Of a stretch of DNA of 42,926 nt, positions 36,993 through 42,926 are shown piece by piece; within the stretch, counting starts at the first letter, position 1; every line of letters begins with the position of its first letter. This stretch comes from Thermoleophilia bacterium (lineage in GTDB: Bacteria; Actinomycetota; Thermoleophilia; Gaiellales; F1-60-MAGs149). The translations under genes were made by a program, and so were the position numbers. The notes beneath the pieces are model-generated. The model saw only the letters and a program-made list of their open reading frames with translations. It was not told the DNA's origin and did no database searches. The stretch spans positions 1-42,926 of the forward strand of contig SHUX01000004.1 in NCBI GenBank assembly GCA_009694475.1, written 5' to 3'.

Positions 36993-37051
36993 CAGAATCG
37001 TACGACAAACGCGTCGTGCGCGTGGTCGTCACCATTTCGTCGCCTCAGGAC

Positions 37052-37079
37052 TTGACGTTCTACCGTCAATTGCTAATCT
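37052..37079 (+). promoter_or_regulatory. promoter for metYXW: TTGACG-N16-TAATCT with extended -10
   Basis: TTGACG (37052-37057), 16 bases, then TAATCT (37074-37079) preceded by TGC. It is a near-consensus housekeeping promoter, with transcription expected near 37086, just before the riboswitch. This is the one clearly non-leaderless promoter seen. Confidence 0.75.
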
Positions 37080-37091
37080 GCTGCTTGCAAC

Positions 37092-37208
37092 CCATCATGA
37101 GCCGCCGAGGGATCTGGCCCTTTGACGCGGCAGCAACCGGGACGATCGTCCGTCAGGTGCTTCATCCAGCGCTCCTCCGGCAAGTCCCGACGGAAGAGCG
37201 GAAGATGG
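37092..37208 (+). promoter_or_regulatory. SAM-I (S-box) riboswitch
   Basis: The fold of an S-box aptamer can be drawn. P1 pairs CCATC (37092-37096) with GATGG (37204-37208). P2 pairs GCCGC with GCGGC around the conserved GAGGGATCTGGCCCTTTGAC. GCAACC then pairs through ACC with AGGTGC across P3, and GCTTCATCCAGC matches the S-box joining segment. P4 pairs CGCTC with GAGCG. Downstream, the 100 bases to metY hold a ribosome site AAGGAG at 37295-37300 and no T-run, so control is probably at translation. High AdoMet would switch off the methionine operon. Confidence 0.88.
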
Positions 37209-37309
37209 TGAGCCGTCGTCGCGACGAAAATGCGGCGCCGCCGGTCTACGGAACCAACCGCAGACCTCCCACCCGGGACGCGACGCCGACAGGCAAGGAG
37301 TTCATCGCG

Positions 37310-38602
37310 ATGAGTAAGCACCACCCAGCAACACTGGCCCTCCACGCAGGCCAAAGCCCGGACCCCACGACAAAGTCCGTGGCCGTTCCGATCTATCAAA
37401 CGACGAGCTACGAGTTTAACGACACCCAGCACGCTGCCGACCTGTTCGCGCTGGCCGTGCCGGGGAACATCTATACACGGATTATGAACCCGACCTGGGA
37501 TGTGCTCGAGCAGCGCGTCGCTGCCCTCGAGGGCGGCATCGCTTCCTGTGCAACCGCATCGGGCCAGGCTGCCGTCACCTACGCGGTACTCAACATCGCC
37601 CGCGCGGGAGACAACATTATCAGCGTCTCGACGCTCTACGGCGGTACCTACAACCTGTTTGCCCACACGTTGCCGCAGTACGGTATTGAGGTTCGCTTCG
37701 TCGACCCCGATTCGCCGGAGCTGGTCGCCGAGTTGACGGACGATAAGACGCGCCTGGTCTTTGCTGAGACGATCGGCAACCCGCGCCTCAACGTCGTCGA
37801 TATCAAGGCCTGGGCCGATGCGGCGCACGCCCAGGGACTCCCGTTGATTGTCGACAACACGGTCGCCACGCCGATGCTCACGCAGATCTTCGAGCACGGT
37901 GCCGACATTGCCGTTCATTCAGCCACGAAATACATGGGTGGCCACGGCACCACGATCGCTGGTGTCGTAGTCGACTCGGGCAAGTTCGACTGGGTTGCCA
38001 ACGCCGAGCGCTTTCCCGGATTGACCAAGCCCGACCCGTCGTATCACGGCGTGGTCTGGTCGGATGCCCTCGGACCGGCAGCGTTTATCGGCCGGGTCCG
38101 CACCGTGCTGCTCCGCAACACGGGCGCGGCACTATCGCCATTCAATGCCTTCTTGATCCTGCAGGGACTCGAGACCTTGGCGCTGCGGATGGAGCGCCAT
38201 TGCGAGAATGCACTCGCCGTCGCCAAGCACCTCAAGAGCCAAACAGGCGTCAACTGGGTCAATTACGCTGGCCTCGAGGACGACAAGTACCACGAGATCG
38301 CCAAGCGCGTTCTCAACAAGGGCGTCGGCTTTGGTGGCATCGTCACCTTCGGCATTGAGGGTGGCCGTGAGGCTGGGAAGACCTTCATCGAGAGTCTCGA
38401 TCTGTTTACGCACCTCGCCAACATCGGCGATGCGCGCTCGTTGGCAATCCACAACGCCTCCACGACACACTCGCAGCTCAATGATGAGGAACTCGAGGCA
38501 GCAGGCGTTGGCCAGGACACGGTGCGCCTCTCGGTTGGCATTGAGGACATCAATGACATCCTTGCGGACATCGATCAGGCGCTGACAAAGGCCACGGCGT
38601 AG
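37310..38602 (+). CDS. metY: O-acetylhomoserine sulfhydrylase
   Basis: This 430-aa PLP enzyme of the Cys/Met metabolism family makes homocysteine from O-acetylhomoserine and sulfide. Typical segments: [35 protein letters not shown], the PLP-lysine site [12 protein letters not shown] and [16 protein letters not shown] 37310 ([15 protein letters not shown]) has CAAGGAG nine bases upstream; a longer in-frame reading runs back through the riboswitch and is not real. First gene of metY-metX-metW under the SAM-I switch. The length of about 430 aa is usual for MetY. Confidence 0.95.
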   Translation: MSKHHPATLALHAGQSPDPTTKSVAVPIYQTTSYEFNDTQHAADLFALAVPGNIYTRIMNPTWDVLEQRVAALEGGIASCATASGQAAVTYAVLNIARAGDNIISVSTLYGGTYNLFAHTLPQYGIEVRFVDPDSPELVAELTDDKTRLVFAETIGNPRLNVVDIKAWADAAHAQGLPLIVDNTVATPMLTQIFEHGADIAVHSATKYMGGHGTTIAGVVVDSGKFDWVANAERFPGLTKPDPSYHGVVWSDALGPAAFIGRVRTVLLRNTGAALSPFNAFLILQGLETLALRMERHCENALAVAKHLKSQTGVNWVNYAGLEDDKYHEIAKRVLNKGVGFGGIVTFGIEGGREAGKTFIESLDLFTHLANIGDARSLAIHNASTTHSQLNDEELEAAGVGQDTVRLSVGIEDINDILADIDQALTKATA

Positions 38603-38607
38603 ACCCG

Positions 38608-39762
38608 ATGGGAGCGAGCGGCACACCAGCACGCTCCCTCGGCTTCGTCGAGACGCAGCGGGTTGTCCTCTTTACGGAGGACAACCCGCTCGTACTCGAC
38701 TCGGGCGAAGCCCTCGCACCCGTCGAAGTGGCGTACGAGACGTACGGCGAGCGAACCGAGGGCGACAACAACGTCGTGGTGATTTGTCATGCCCTGACGG
38801 GCGATGCCAATGCGGCCGGTCACCACGGCGACCCCACTCATCCTGGTTGGTGGGACACGCTGATCGGTCCGGGTAAGCCAGTCGACACTGATCGCCTCTT
38901 CGTCGTCAGTTCGAACCTGCTTGGCGGCTGTCAGGGCACAACTGGCCCCTCCAGCATCGACCCCGCGACGGGAACGCCCTACGGCCTACAGTTCCCGCTG
39001 TTTACGGTCTCCGACCTTGTCAAGGTACAGCGCGCACTGCTGGCACACCTAGGCATCAAACACGTCTTGGCTGCCGTGGGCGGCTCGCTCGGCGGCATGC
39101 AGGTGCTGCAATGGGCATTCGACTACCCCGACGAACTCGAACATGGCGTCGTCGTCTGCGCGACCTCGCGCCTGTCCGCCCAGAACATCGCCTTCAGCGC
39201 CGTCGCGCGTGCCGCGATTATGAACGACCCCGACTTTGCCGATGGTGATTACTACGCAACCGGCAAAGGACCCGACCATGGCCTCTCCGTGGCGCGCATG
39301 ATGGCGCACATCACCTATCTCTCCGAGGAGTCGATGCGCCAGAAGTTCGGGCGCCGCATTCAGGACCGCGAGGAGCCGCGCTTCGAACTCGGTGTCGATT
39401 TTCAGGTCGAGTCGTACCTGCAGCATCAGGGAAAAGTCTTCCTCGATCGCTTCGACGCCAACTCGTACCTCTATCTCACGCGCGTGATGGACTACTTCGA
39501 CCTCTTTGCCGACGCCGAAGTCGTGCGCATACAACTCGCCAAGGTGAAGACGAAATTCCTCGTTCTCTCGTTCGACACCGATTGGCGCTTCGACACCTCA
39601 CATTCGCGTGGCATTGTGCGCACGCTGACCGCCCATCGGGTTCCGGTCACGTTCCGCGAGATTTCATCGCCACACGGTCATGATTCGTTTTTGCTCGAGG
39701 TACCGGAGTATCACAAGACCGTAGCTGCGTACGTCGACCGCGCCCTCGAAGAGGCGAACTGA
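38608..39762 (+). CDS. metX: homoserine O-acetyltransferase
   Basis: This 384-aa alpha/beta-hydrolase transfers acetyl from acetyl-CoA to homoserine, the step before MetY. The nucleophile elbow is GGSLGGMQ; VSSNLLGGCQGTTGPSS is the acyl-pocket signature and HGHDSFL supplies the catalytic His. ATG 38608 lies five bases after the metY stop with no clear ribosome site, so translation is likely coupled. A perfect 14-bp inverted repeat covers codons 17-28. It overlaps metW by one base. Confidence 0.95.
   Translation: MGASGTPARSLGFVETQRVVLFTEDNPLVLDSGEALAPVEVAYETYGERTEGDNNVVVICHALTGDANAAGHHGDPTHPGWWDTLIGPGKPVDTDRLFVVSSNLLGGCQGTTGPSSIDPATGTPYGLQFPLFTVSDLVKVQRALLAHLGIKHVLAAVGGSLGGMQVLQWAFDYPDELEHGVVVCATSRLSAQNIAFSAVARAAIMNDPDFADGDYYATGKGPDHGLSVARMMAHITYLSEESMRQKFGRRIQDREEPRFELGVDFQVESYLQHQGKVFLDRFDANSYLYLTRVMDYFDLFADAEVVRIQLAKVKTKFLVLSFDTDWRFDTSHSRGIVRTLTAHRVPVTFREISSPHGHDSFLLEVPEYHKTVAAYVDRALEEAN
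38657..38690. repeat. perfect 14-bp inverted repeat inside metX
   Basis: Bases 38657-38670 are the exact reverse complement of 38677-38690, with a TTTACG loop. It would form a very stable hairpin in the metX mRNA about 50 bases after the start codon. Chance occurrence of 14 perfect pairs in this window is low (well below one). Confidence 0.85.
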
Positions 39763-40352
39763 TGCGCGCCGATCATGACGTCATCGCGTCGCTCGTTCCC
39801 GTCGGCTCGCGTGTCCTCGACCTTGGCTGTGGTGACGGCTCGCTGCTCGAGGAGTTGATTCGGCGTGGTGCCGACGGCCTCGGCGTCGAGATTTCCGACG
39901 AAGGTGTGATCGCCTGCCTGCAACGAGGCGTACCAGTGTTACAGGACGATATCGACAAGGGGCTTGATGACCTAGAAGACGACTCGTTTGACATCGTGAT
40001 CATGTCGTTGACGCTGCAGGCCGTTCACCACCCCGCGCTCGTACTGCGCGAAATGCACCGCGTGGGACGCAAAAGCATCATCTCGTTCCCGAACTTCGCC
40101 CATTGGCGCCTGCGGACACAGCTTGCCGCCAGTGGCCGTATGCCCGTCTCGCCGTTGCTTCCCTATACCTGGTACGAGACGCCGAATATCCGTCTCTGCT
40201 CAATCAAGGACTTCGAGGCACTTGCACATGCTGAGGGCTTCACCGTCGAAGATCGCATCCTGCTTGACGAGGGCGGCCGCCGTGAGGGTGCTGTGACGCA
40301 ACGCGCTGCCAACCTGCTTGCCGCAGGTGCCGTGTATCTCCTCAGCCGCTAA
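39762..40352 (+). CDS. metW: methionine biosynthesis protein MetW
   Basis: This 196-aa protein has a methyltransferase-like fold with RVLDLGCGDGSLLEELI and a SPLLPYTWYETPNIRLCS stretch characteristic of MetW. MetW is the usual partner of MetX and supports its activity; the two genes overlap by one base (TGATG). Its TAA is interleaved with the TAG of the convergent CsaA-like gene, leaving no room for a terminator between them. Confidence 0.93.
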   Translation: MRADHDVIASLVPVGSRVLDLGCGDGSLLEELIRRGADGLGVEISDEGVIACLQRGVPVLQDDIDKGLDDLEDDSFDIVIMSLTLQAVHHPALVLREMHRVGRKSIISFPNFAHWRLRTQLAASGRMPVSPLLPYTWYETPNIRLCSIKDFEALAHAEGFTVEDRILLDEGGRREGAVTQRAANLLAAGAVYLLSR

Positions 40353-40696
40353 GCGACTGACGAGCCAAGCTCGGCGCTCGCGTCGACATCAAGCAAGACG
40401 ACGCTGCCGTCCTGCTGAACCGCACCGAGCAGCAGAAACTCGCTCTCGAACCCGGCGATGCGCCGCCTCCCGAGATTGATCGCACCGACGACCCGACGCC
40501 CAACCAGTTCATCCTCGCTGTAACTCGTCACCTGCGCGCTCGTCCAGCGCTTGCCAACTCCGGGACCAAAATCCACCTCAAGTTGCCAAGCTGGTTTGCA
40601 CGCCTCTGGAAATGCTCGAACCGCAGCCACCACACCGACCCGCATGTCGACAGCACCAAACGCAGCACCATCGATCTCGGGTTTTGGTGGAGTCAC
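40349..40696 (-). CDS. CsaA-like tRNA-binding-domain protein
   Basis: This 115-aa protein is a single EMAP/tRNA-binding OB-fold, with DMRVGVVAAVRAFPEACKPAWQLEVDFG and VVGAINLGRRRIAGFESEFLLLG, as in CsaA, a secretion chaperone in Bacillus. It starts with GTG 40696 (ACTCCACCA follows), 6 nt after a TACCGT -10 box on the minus strand. A function as tRNA-binding protein or export chaperone fits its family; context does not decide. Confidence 0.85.
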   Translation of the reverse strand: MTPPKPEIDGAAFGAVDMRVGVVAAVRAFPEACKPAWQLEVDFGPGVGKRWTSAQVTSYSEDELVGRRVVGAINLGRRRIAGFESEFLLLGAVQQDGSVVLLDVDASAELGSSVA

Positions 40697-40699
40697 GAG

Positions 40700-40715
40700 G
40701 ACACGGTACCGTGTC
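40700..40715. promoter_or_regulatory. 16-bp palindrome carrying two divergent -10 boxes
   Basis: GACACGGTACCGTGTC is its own reverse complement. It contains TACCGT at 40707-40712 on the plus strand, 7 nt before ATG 40720, and TACCGT at 40703-40708 on the minus strand, 6 nt before GTG 40696. Both divergent genes would therefore be transcribed leaderless from overlapping boxes. Palindromes of this size appear by chance about once per window; the fit to both starts is what makes it notable. Confidence 0.6.
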
Positions 40716-40719
40716 AGCC

Positions 40720-41967
40720 ATGCAAGATCATTCCGTCATTATTGTTGGCGCCGGATTCTCTGGCCTAATCGCCGCCGAGGCACTCACCAATGCCGACTGG
40801 GACGTTACTGTCCTCGAAGCCCGCGACCGTGTCGGTGGTCGTGCCTGGACCGACCACCTGCCCGACGGTACGATTATTGAGCGGGGGGCAGAGTGGGTCG
40901 AAGACGTCCAGGTGGAACTGGTCGGGCTCTGTGCGCGCCTCGGTATTCCACTCGCGCGCACAGGCATGAGTTACCACGACCGCCGTCCCGTTGGCGGTCC
41001 TCCCGTCACTGATGAGGAGCTCGCAACTGGCCGCGCCGTGTTACGCACCTTCTTCGCCAACCTCGGTGACGAGGCGTACGACATCTCCGTCGCCGAAGCA
41101 ATCGAGCGACTCGACCAACCCGAGGGTGTCAAGGTTGCCTTTCGTGCACGCATTGAGTGCACGAGTGGTGCTCCCGCTACGGAATTGTCGGCGTGGCACC
41201 TGCTGCATCTCGCCTCGGCTCCCGAACAGGTCGACTCGCCACGTATCGGTACCGGCAGTGACGCGCCAACGCGTGCACTCGCCGCATTACTCGGTGACCG
41301 CATCCACCTCAGTGAGCCTGTCGTTGAGATAGCGATTGACGAGGATGGCGTCTCCGTGCAGACCACGAAAGGGGAGCATCGCGCTGCCCACATCGTCTTG
41401 GCACTGCCAAAACCGATCCTCGTACAGGCGCCGTTTGCTGCTCTGCTACCCGCTGAGGTACTGACTGCAGCGAAAACCTATGGCGTCTCCCACGCAGCCA
41501 AACTCTTCGTGCCCCTGATCGGGCCCGCCGAGCCGAGCGCCATCCTCGATACCCGTCATGACTATTGGGTCTGGACCGCCAATCAAGGCGACGAAGGGCT
41601 CCGACCCGTCCTCGCTGGCTTCATGGGTTCCCAGCCGATGCTCGACCTGCTCGAGGTAGAACGCGACGGCACCACGTGGGCACGCAGCGTGGCCGAGGTT
41701 CGCCCCGACCTCGAGCTCGACATCGACGCCGCCGGCACCCAGACCTGGCACGACGATCCCTACGCGCAGGGCATCTACACGCACGTGCGCCCCGGCGATC
41801 GGCCGAACGACGAAATCCTCCGCCAACGTCATGGACGCCTCGTCTTGGCCGGCGAGTTTACTGATGACGTCTGGTCGGGATTTATGGAAGGCGCAATCCG
41901 TAGCGGACAACGTGCGGCTAGCCTGCTCGACGCCTCACTGCCAGGACCTGCTCCCGGCACACACTAA
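40720..41967 (+). CDS. flavin monoamine oxidase family protein
   Basis: This 415-aa protein has the N-terminal FAD motif VIIVGAGFSGLIAAEALT with VLEARDRVGGRAWT and ERGAEWVE, and the C-terminal LVLAGEFTDDVWSGFMEGAIRSG, as in polyamine/monoamine oxidases. It oxidises a primary or secondary amine with H2O2 as by-product. ATG 40720 is 7 nt after TACCGT; GTG 40711 is an alternative with GAGGA nine bases upstream, adding three residues. Substrate is unknown. Third flavin amine oxidase of the window. Confidence 0.88.
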   Translation: MQDHSVIIVGAGFSGLIAAEALTNADWDVTVLEARDRVGGRAWTDHLPDGTIIERGAEWVEDVQVELVGLCARLGIPLARTGMSYHDRRPVGGPPVTDEELATGRAVLRTFFANLGDEAYDISVAEAIERLDQPEGVKVAFRARIECTSGAPATELSAWHLLHLASAPEQVDSPRIGTGSDAPTRALAALLGDRIHLSEPVVEIAIDEDGVSVQTTKGEHRAAHIVLALPKPILVQAPFAALLPAEVLTAAKTYGVSHAAKLFVPLIGPAEPSAILDTRHDYWVWTANQGDEGLRPVLAGFMGSQPMLDLLEVERDGTTWARSVAEVRPDLELDIDAAGTQTWHDDPYAQGIYTHVRPGDRPNDEILRQRHGRLVLAGEFTDDVWSGFMEGAIRSGQRAASLLDASLPGPAPGTH

Positions 41968-42036
41968 TCTGCGCAATTCGCGCCCGCGCGCCAGGCAGCG
42001 ACCATCCGCAGATGTGTAAGCACTAATCAATCGTAG

Positions 42037-42108
42037 TAGGGGCGCCTGGATTTGAACCAGGGCCTGACCGGTTATGAGCCGGGTGCTCTACCGCTGAGCT
42101 ACGCCCCT
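42037..42108 (-). tRNA. tRNA, anticodon CAU (Met or Ile2)
   Basis: The minus strand folds to a full cloverleaf of 72 nt: acceptor AGGGGCG/CGCCCCT, D-stem GCTC/GAGC, anticodon loop CTCATAA, T-arm CCTGG-TTCAAAT-CCAGG, discriminator A. The first pair of the anticodon stem is C/T, a mismatch. CCA is not encoded. CAU can mean elongator Met or, with lysidine, Ile2; I cannot decide from the sequence. Confidence 0.95.
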
Positions 42109-42218
42109 CCACTCGCAGAGAATACGCGCCCGACGCCGTACGCCGTCGACATGGCCCGGATCAAGCCAATTCGCCGGATTGTCGGCGTCGATCGCCAAGG
42201 CAACCTGCTTGCAGACAG

Positions 42219-42926
42219 CTAGTCGGCTTCCGCCTGGCGCGTTGGCGCACCGGCGACATCGAGCGCGCGCGTCGCCCGCGCTGTCACCAACTGGTACAGC
42301 ACCAGCAGCTGGGTGATTGCGAGCGCATCGGAGCGATAGAGATCCATGCCGCGGGTGAACTGTCCAAGCCGGTCAAGTTGCAGATGGCGGGCGAAGTGCA
42401 GGCGATCCCAGATTGCCTCTTCAATTTCCTGTGCGCGGCCCGGCGGAAGAATCCCTGGCACATTCAGCAACTGCTCACCATGCGGCATTGAGGTGATTGT
42501 GAGGTCGTCTGGCCCCTCTCCACCAAGTCCCGAAAGATCGGGGTGTGGGAGCGTGGGCCTCAGCAGGATCTCCGCGTCGAGGTTCTTCTCCTCGGGGCGA
42601 CTACCATGGCGAAAGGTGATCACGAGATCGGCGAACGCGCGCTGTGGCCGCACCCACTTGACCGAGTCCCGCTCGCGATGATCCATCTCATCAAGCACCT
42701 CGTCCGTCGTGTAGCCGCGTCGCGTCGTGTCACGAAGCAATTTCCAGGCGCGCCGAATCTCCTCGGGTGGATCCATATAGACCGTGCAGTCAAAGCGCCG
42801 CCGTAACTCCTCGGTCTGCAGGCAGAGCAACCCGTCGACCACCGTATAGGAACCAGGCTGGAGGTATTGCGGCGGACCGAGGGTACCGTCGGTGTGGCGA
42901 TAGGTGGGCTTGAGAATCGCGCGCTG
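42219..42926 (-). CDS. prk: phosphoribulokinase, C-terminal part
   Basis: The frame is open from the window's right edge to TAG at 42219 (about 235 residues visible; the N-terminal P-loop lies outside). It shows the phosphoribulokinase features ILKPTYRHTDGTLGPPQY, TVVDGLLCLQTEELRRRFD, VYMDPPEEIRRAWKLLRDTTRRGY and RDSVKWVRPQRAFADLVITF. The enzyme makes ribulose 1,5-bisphosphate, the Rubisco substrate. No other Calvin-cycle gene is in the window. The last 100 residues (LHFARHLQLDRLGQFTRGMD...) match the family's C-terminus. A PRK-like protein with another role cannot be excluded. Confidence 0.85.
   Translation of the reverse strand, partial: QRAILKPTYRHTDGTLGPPQYLQPGSYTVVDGLLCLQTEELRRRFDCTVYMDPPEEIRRAWKLLRDTTRRGYTTDEVLDEMDHRERDSVKWVRPQRAFADLVITFRHGSRPEEKNLDAEILLRPTLPHPDLSGLGGEGPDDLTITSMPHGEQLLNVPGILPPGRAQEIEEAIWDRLHFARHLQLDRLGQFTRGMDLYRSDALAITQLLVLYQLVTARATRALDVAGAPTRQAEAD

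Noticed and set aside
37016-37309. In-frame upstream extension of metY by 98 codons
   Set aside because: It runs through the promoter and riboswitch, and the residues have no counterpart in MetY; ATG 37310 has a good ribosome site.
42151-42222. Short plus-strand ORF of 23 codons (MARIKPIRRIVG...) between the tRNA and phosphoribulokinase
   Set aside because: No ribosome site, no -10 pattern and no family; it overlaps the phosphoribulokinase stop.

Overview
The window comes from a GC-rich bacterium, most likely a deep-branching actinobacterium of the Thermoleophilia type. The reasons are the gene order pdxS-pdxT-yebC ... ruvC-ruvA-ruvB-queA-tgt-yajC-secDF-recJ-rel, many ATGA/GTGA stop-start overlaps, and at least twelve genes whose start codon lies 6-7 nt after a TAnnnT -10 box, which indicates leaderless transcripts. 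The lineage is inferred from gene content and order; no database search was run.

Left arm (1-8.4 kb): the tail of an ABC-transporter solute-binding protein, a PuuD-like glutamine amidotransferase with an N-terminal frameshift, a molybdopterin oxidoreductase, a PuuB-like flavin amine oxidase (minus strand), a decayed L,D-transpeptidase pseudogene, and a complete lutABC-type operon (minus strand). Next (8.5-16 kb, minus strand) is a tightly overlapping catabolic operon: TetR regulator, Rieske oxygenase, an unrecognised 119-aa protein, two ADP-forming acyl-CoA synthetases and an acyl-CoA dehydrogenase. It looks like a dedicated pathway for an unknown carboxylate, possibly an N- or S-methylated one, and is the best candidate here for an undescribed system.

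Middle (16-25 kb): a TPR protein and a Nudix hydrolase (minus), a HIT protein, phosphomannomutase/phosphoglucomutase and a GAF-like protein (plus), a PH-domain membrane protein (minus), and a second flavin amine-acid oxidase (plus). The housekeeping block on the minus strand (20.9-36.9 kb) carries the stringent-response enzyme Rel, RecJ, a fused SecDF, YajC, queuosine synthesis (Tgt, QueA), RuvABC, then a nucleoside hydrolase, YebC and the PLP synthase PdxST. A plus-strand cupin gene splits it. A GAAC-N4-GTTC (LexA-type) site lies in the pdxS leader.

Right arm (37-42.9 kb): a consensus-like promoter and a SAM-I (S-box) riboswitch precede a metY-metX-metW methionine operon; metX contains a perfect 14-bp intragenic hairpin. 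A CsaA-like protein and a flavin amine oxidase diverge from a 16-bp palindrome that holds two overlapping -10 boxes, one per strand. A tRNA with anticodon CAU and the C-terminal part of a phosphoribulokinase (possible Calvin cycle) end the window. Three flavin amine oxidases plus the PuuD-like and Rieske genes suggest an organism that lives partly on amines and methylated nitrogen compounds.
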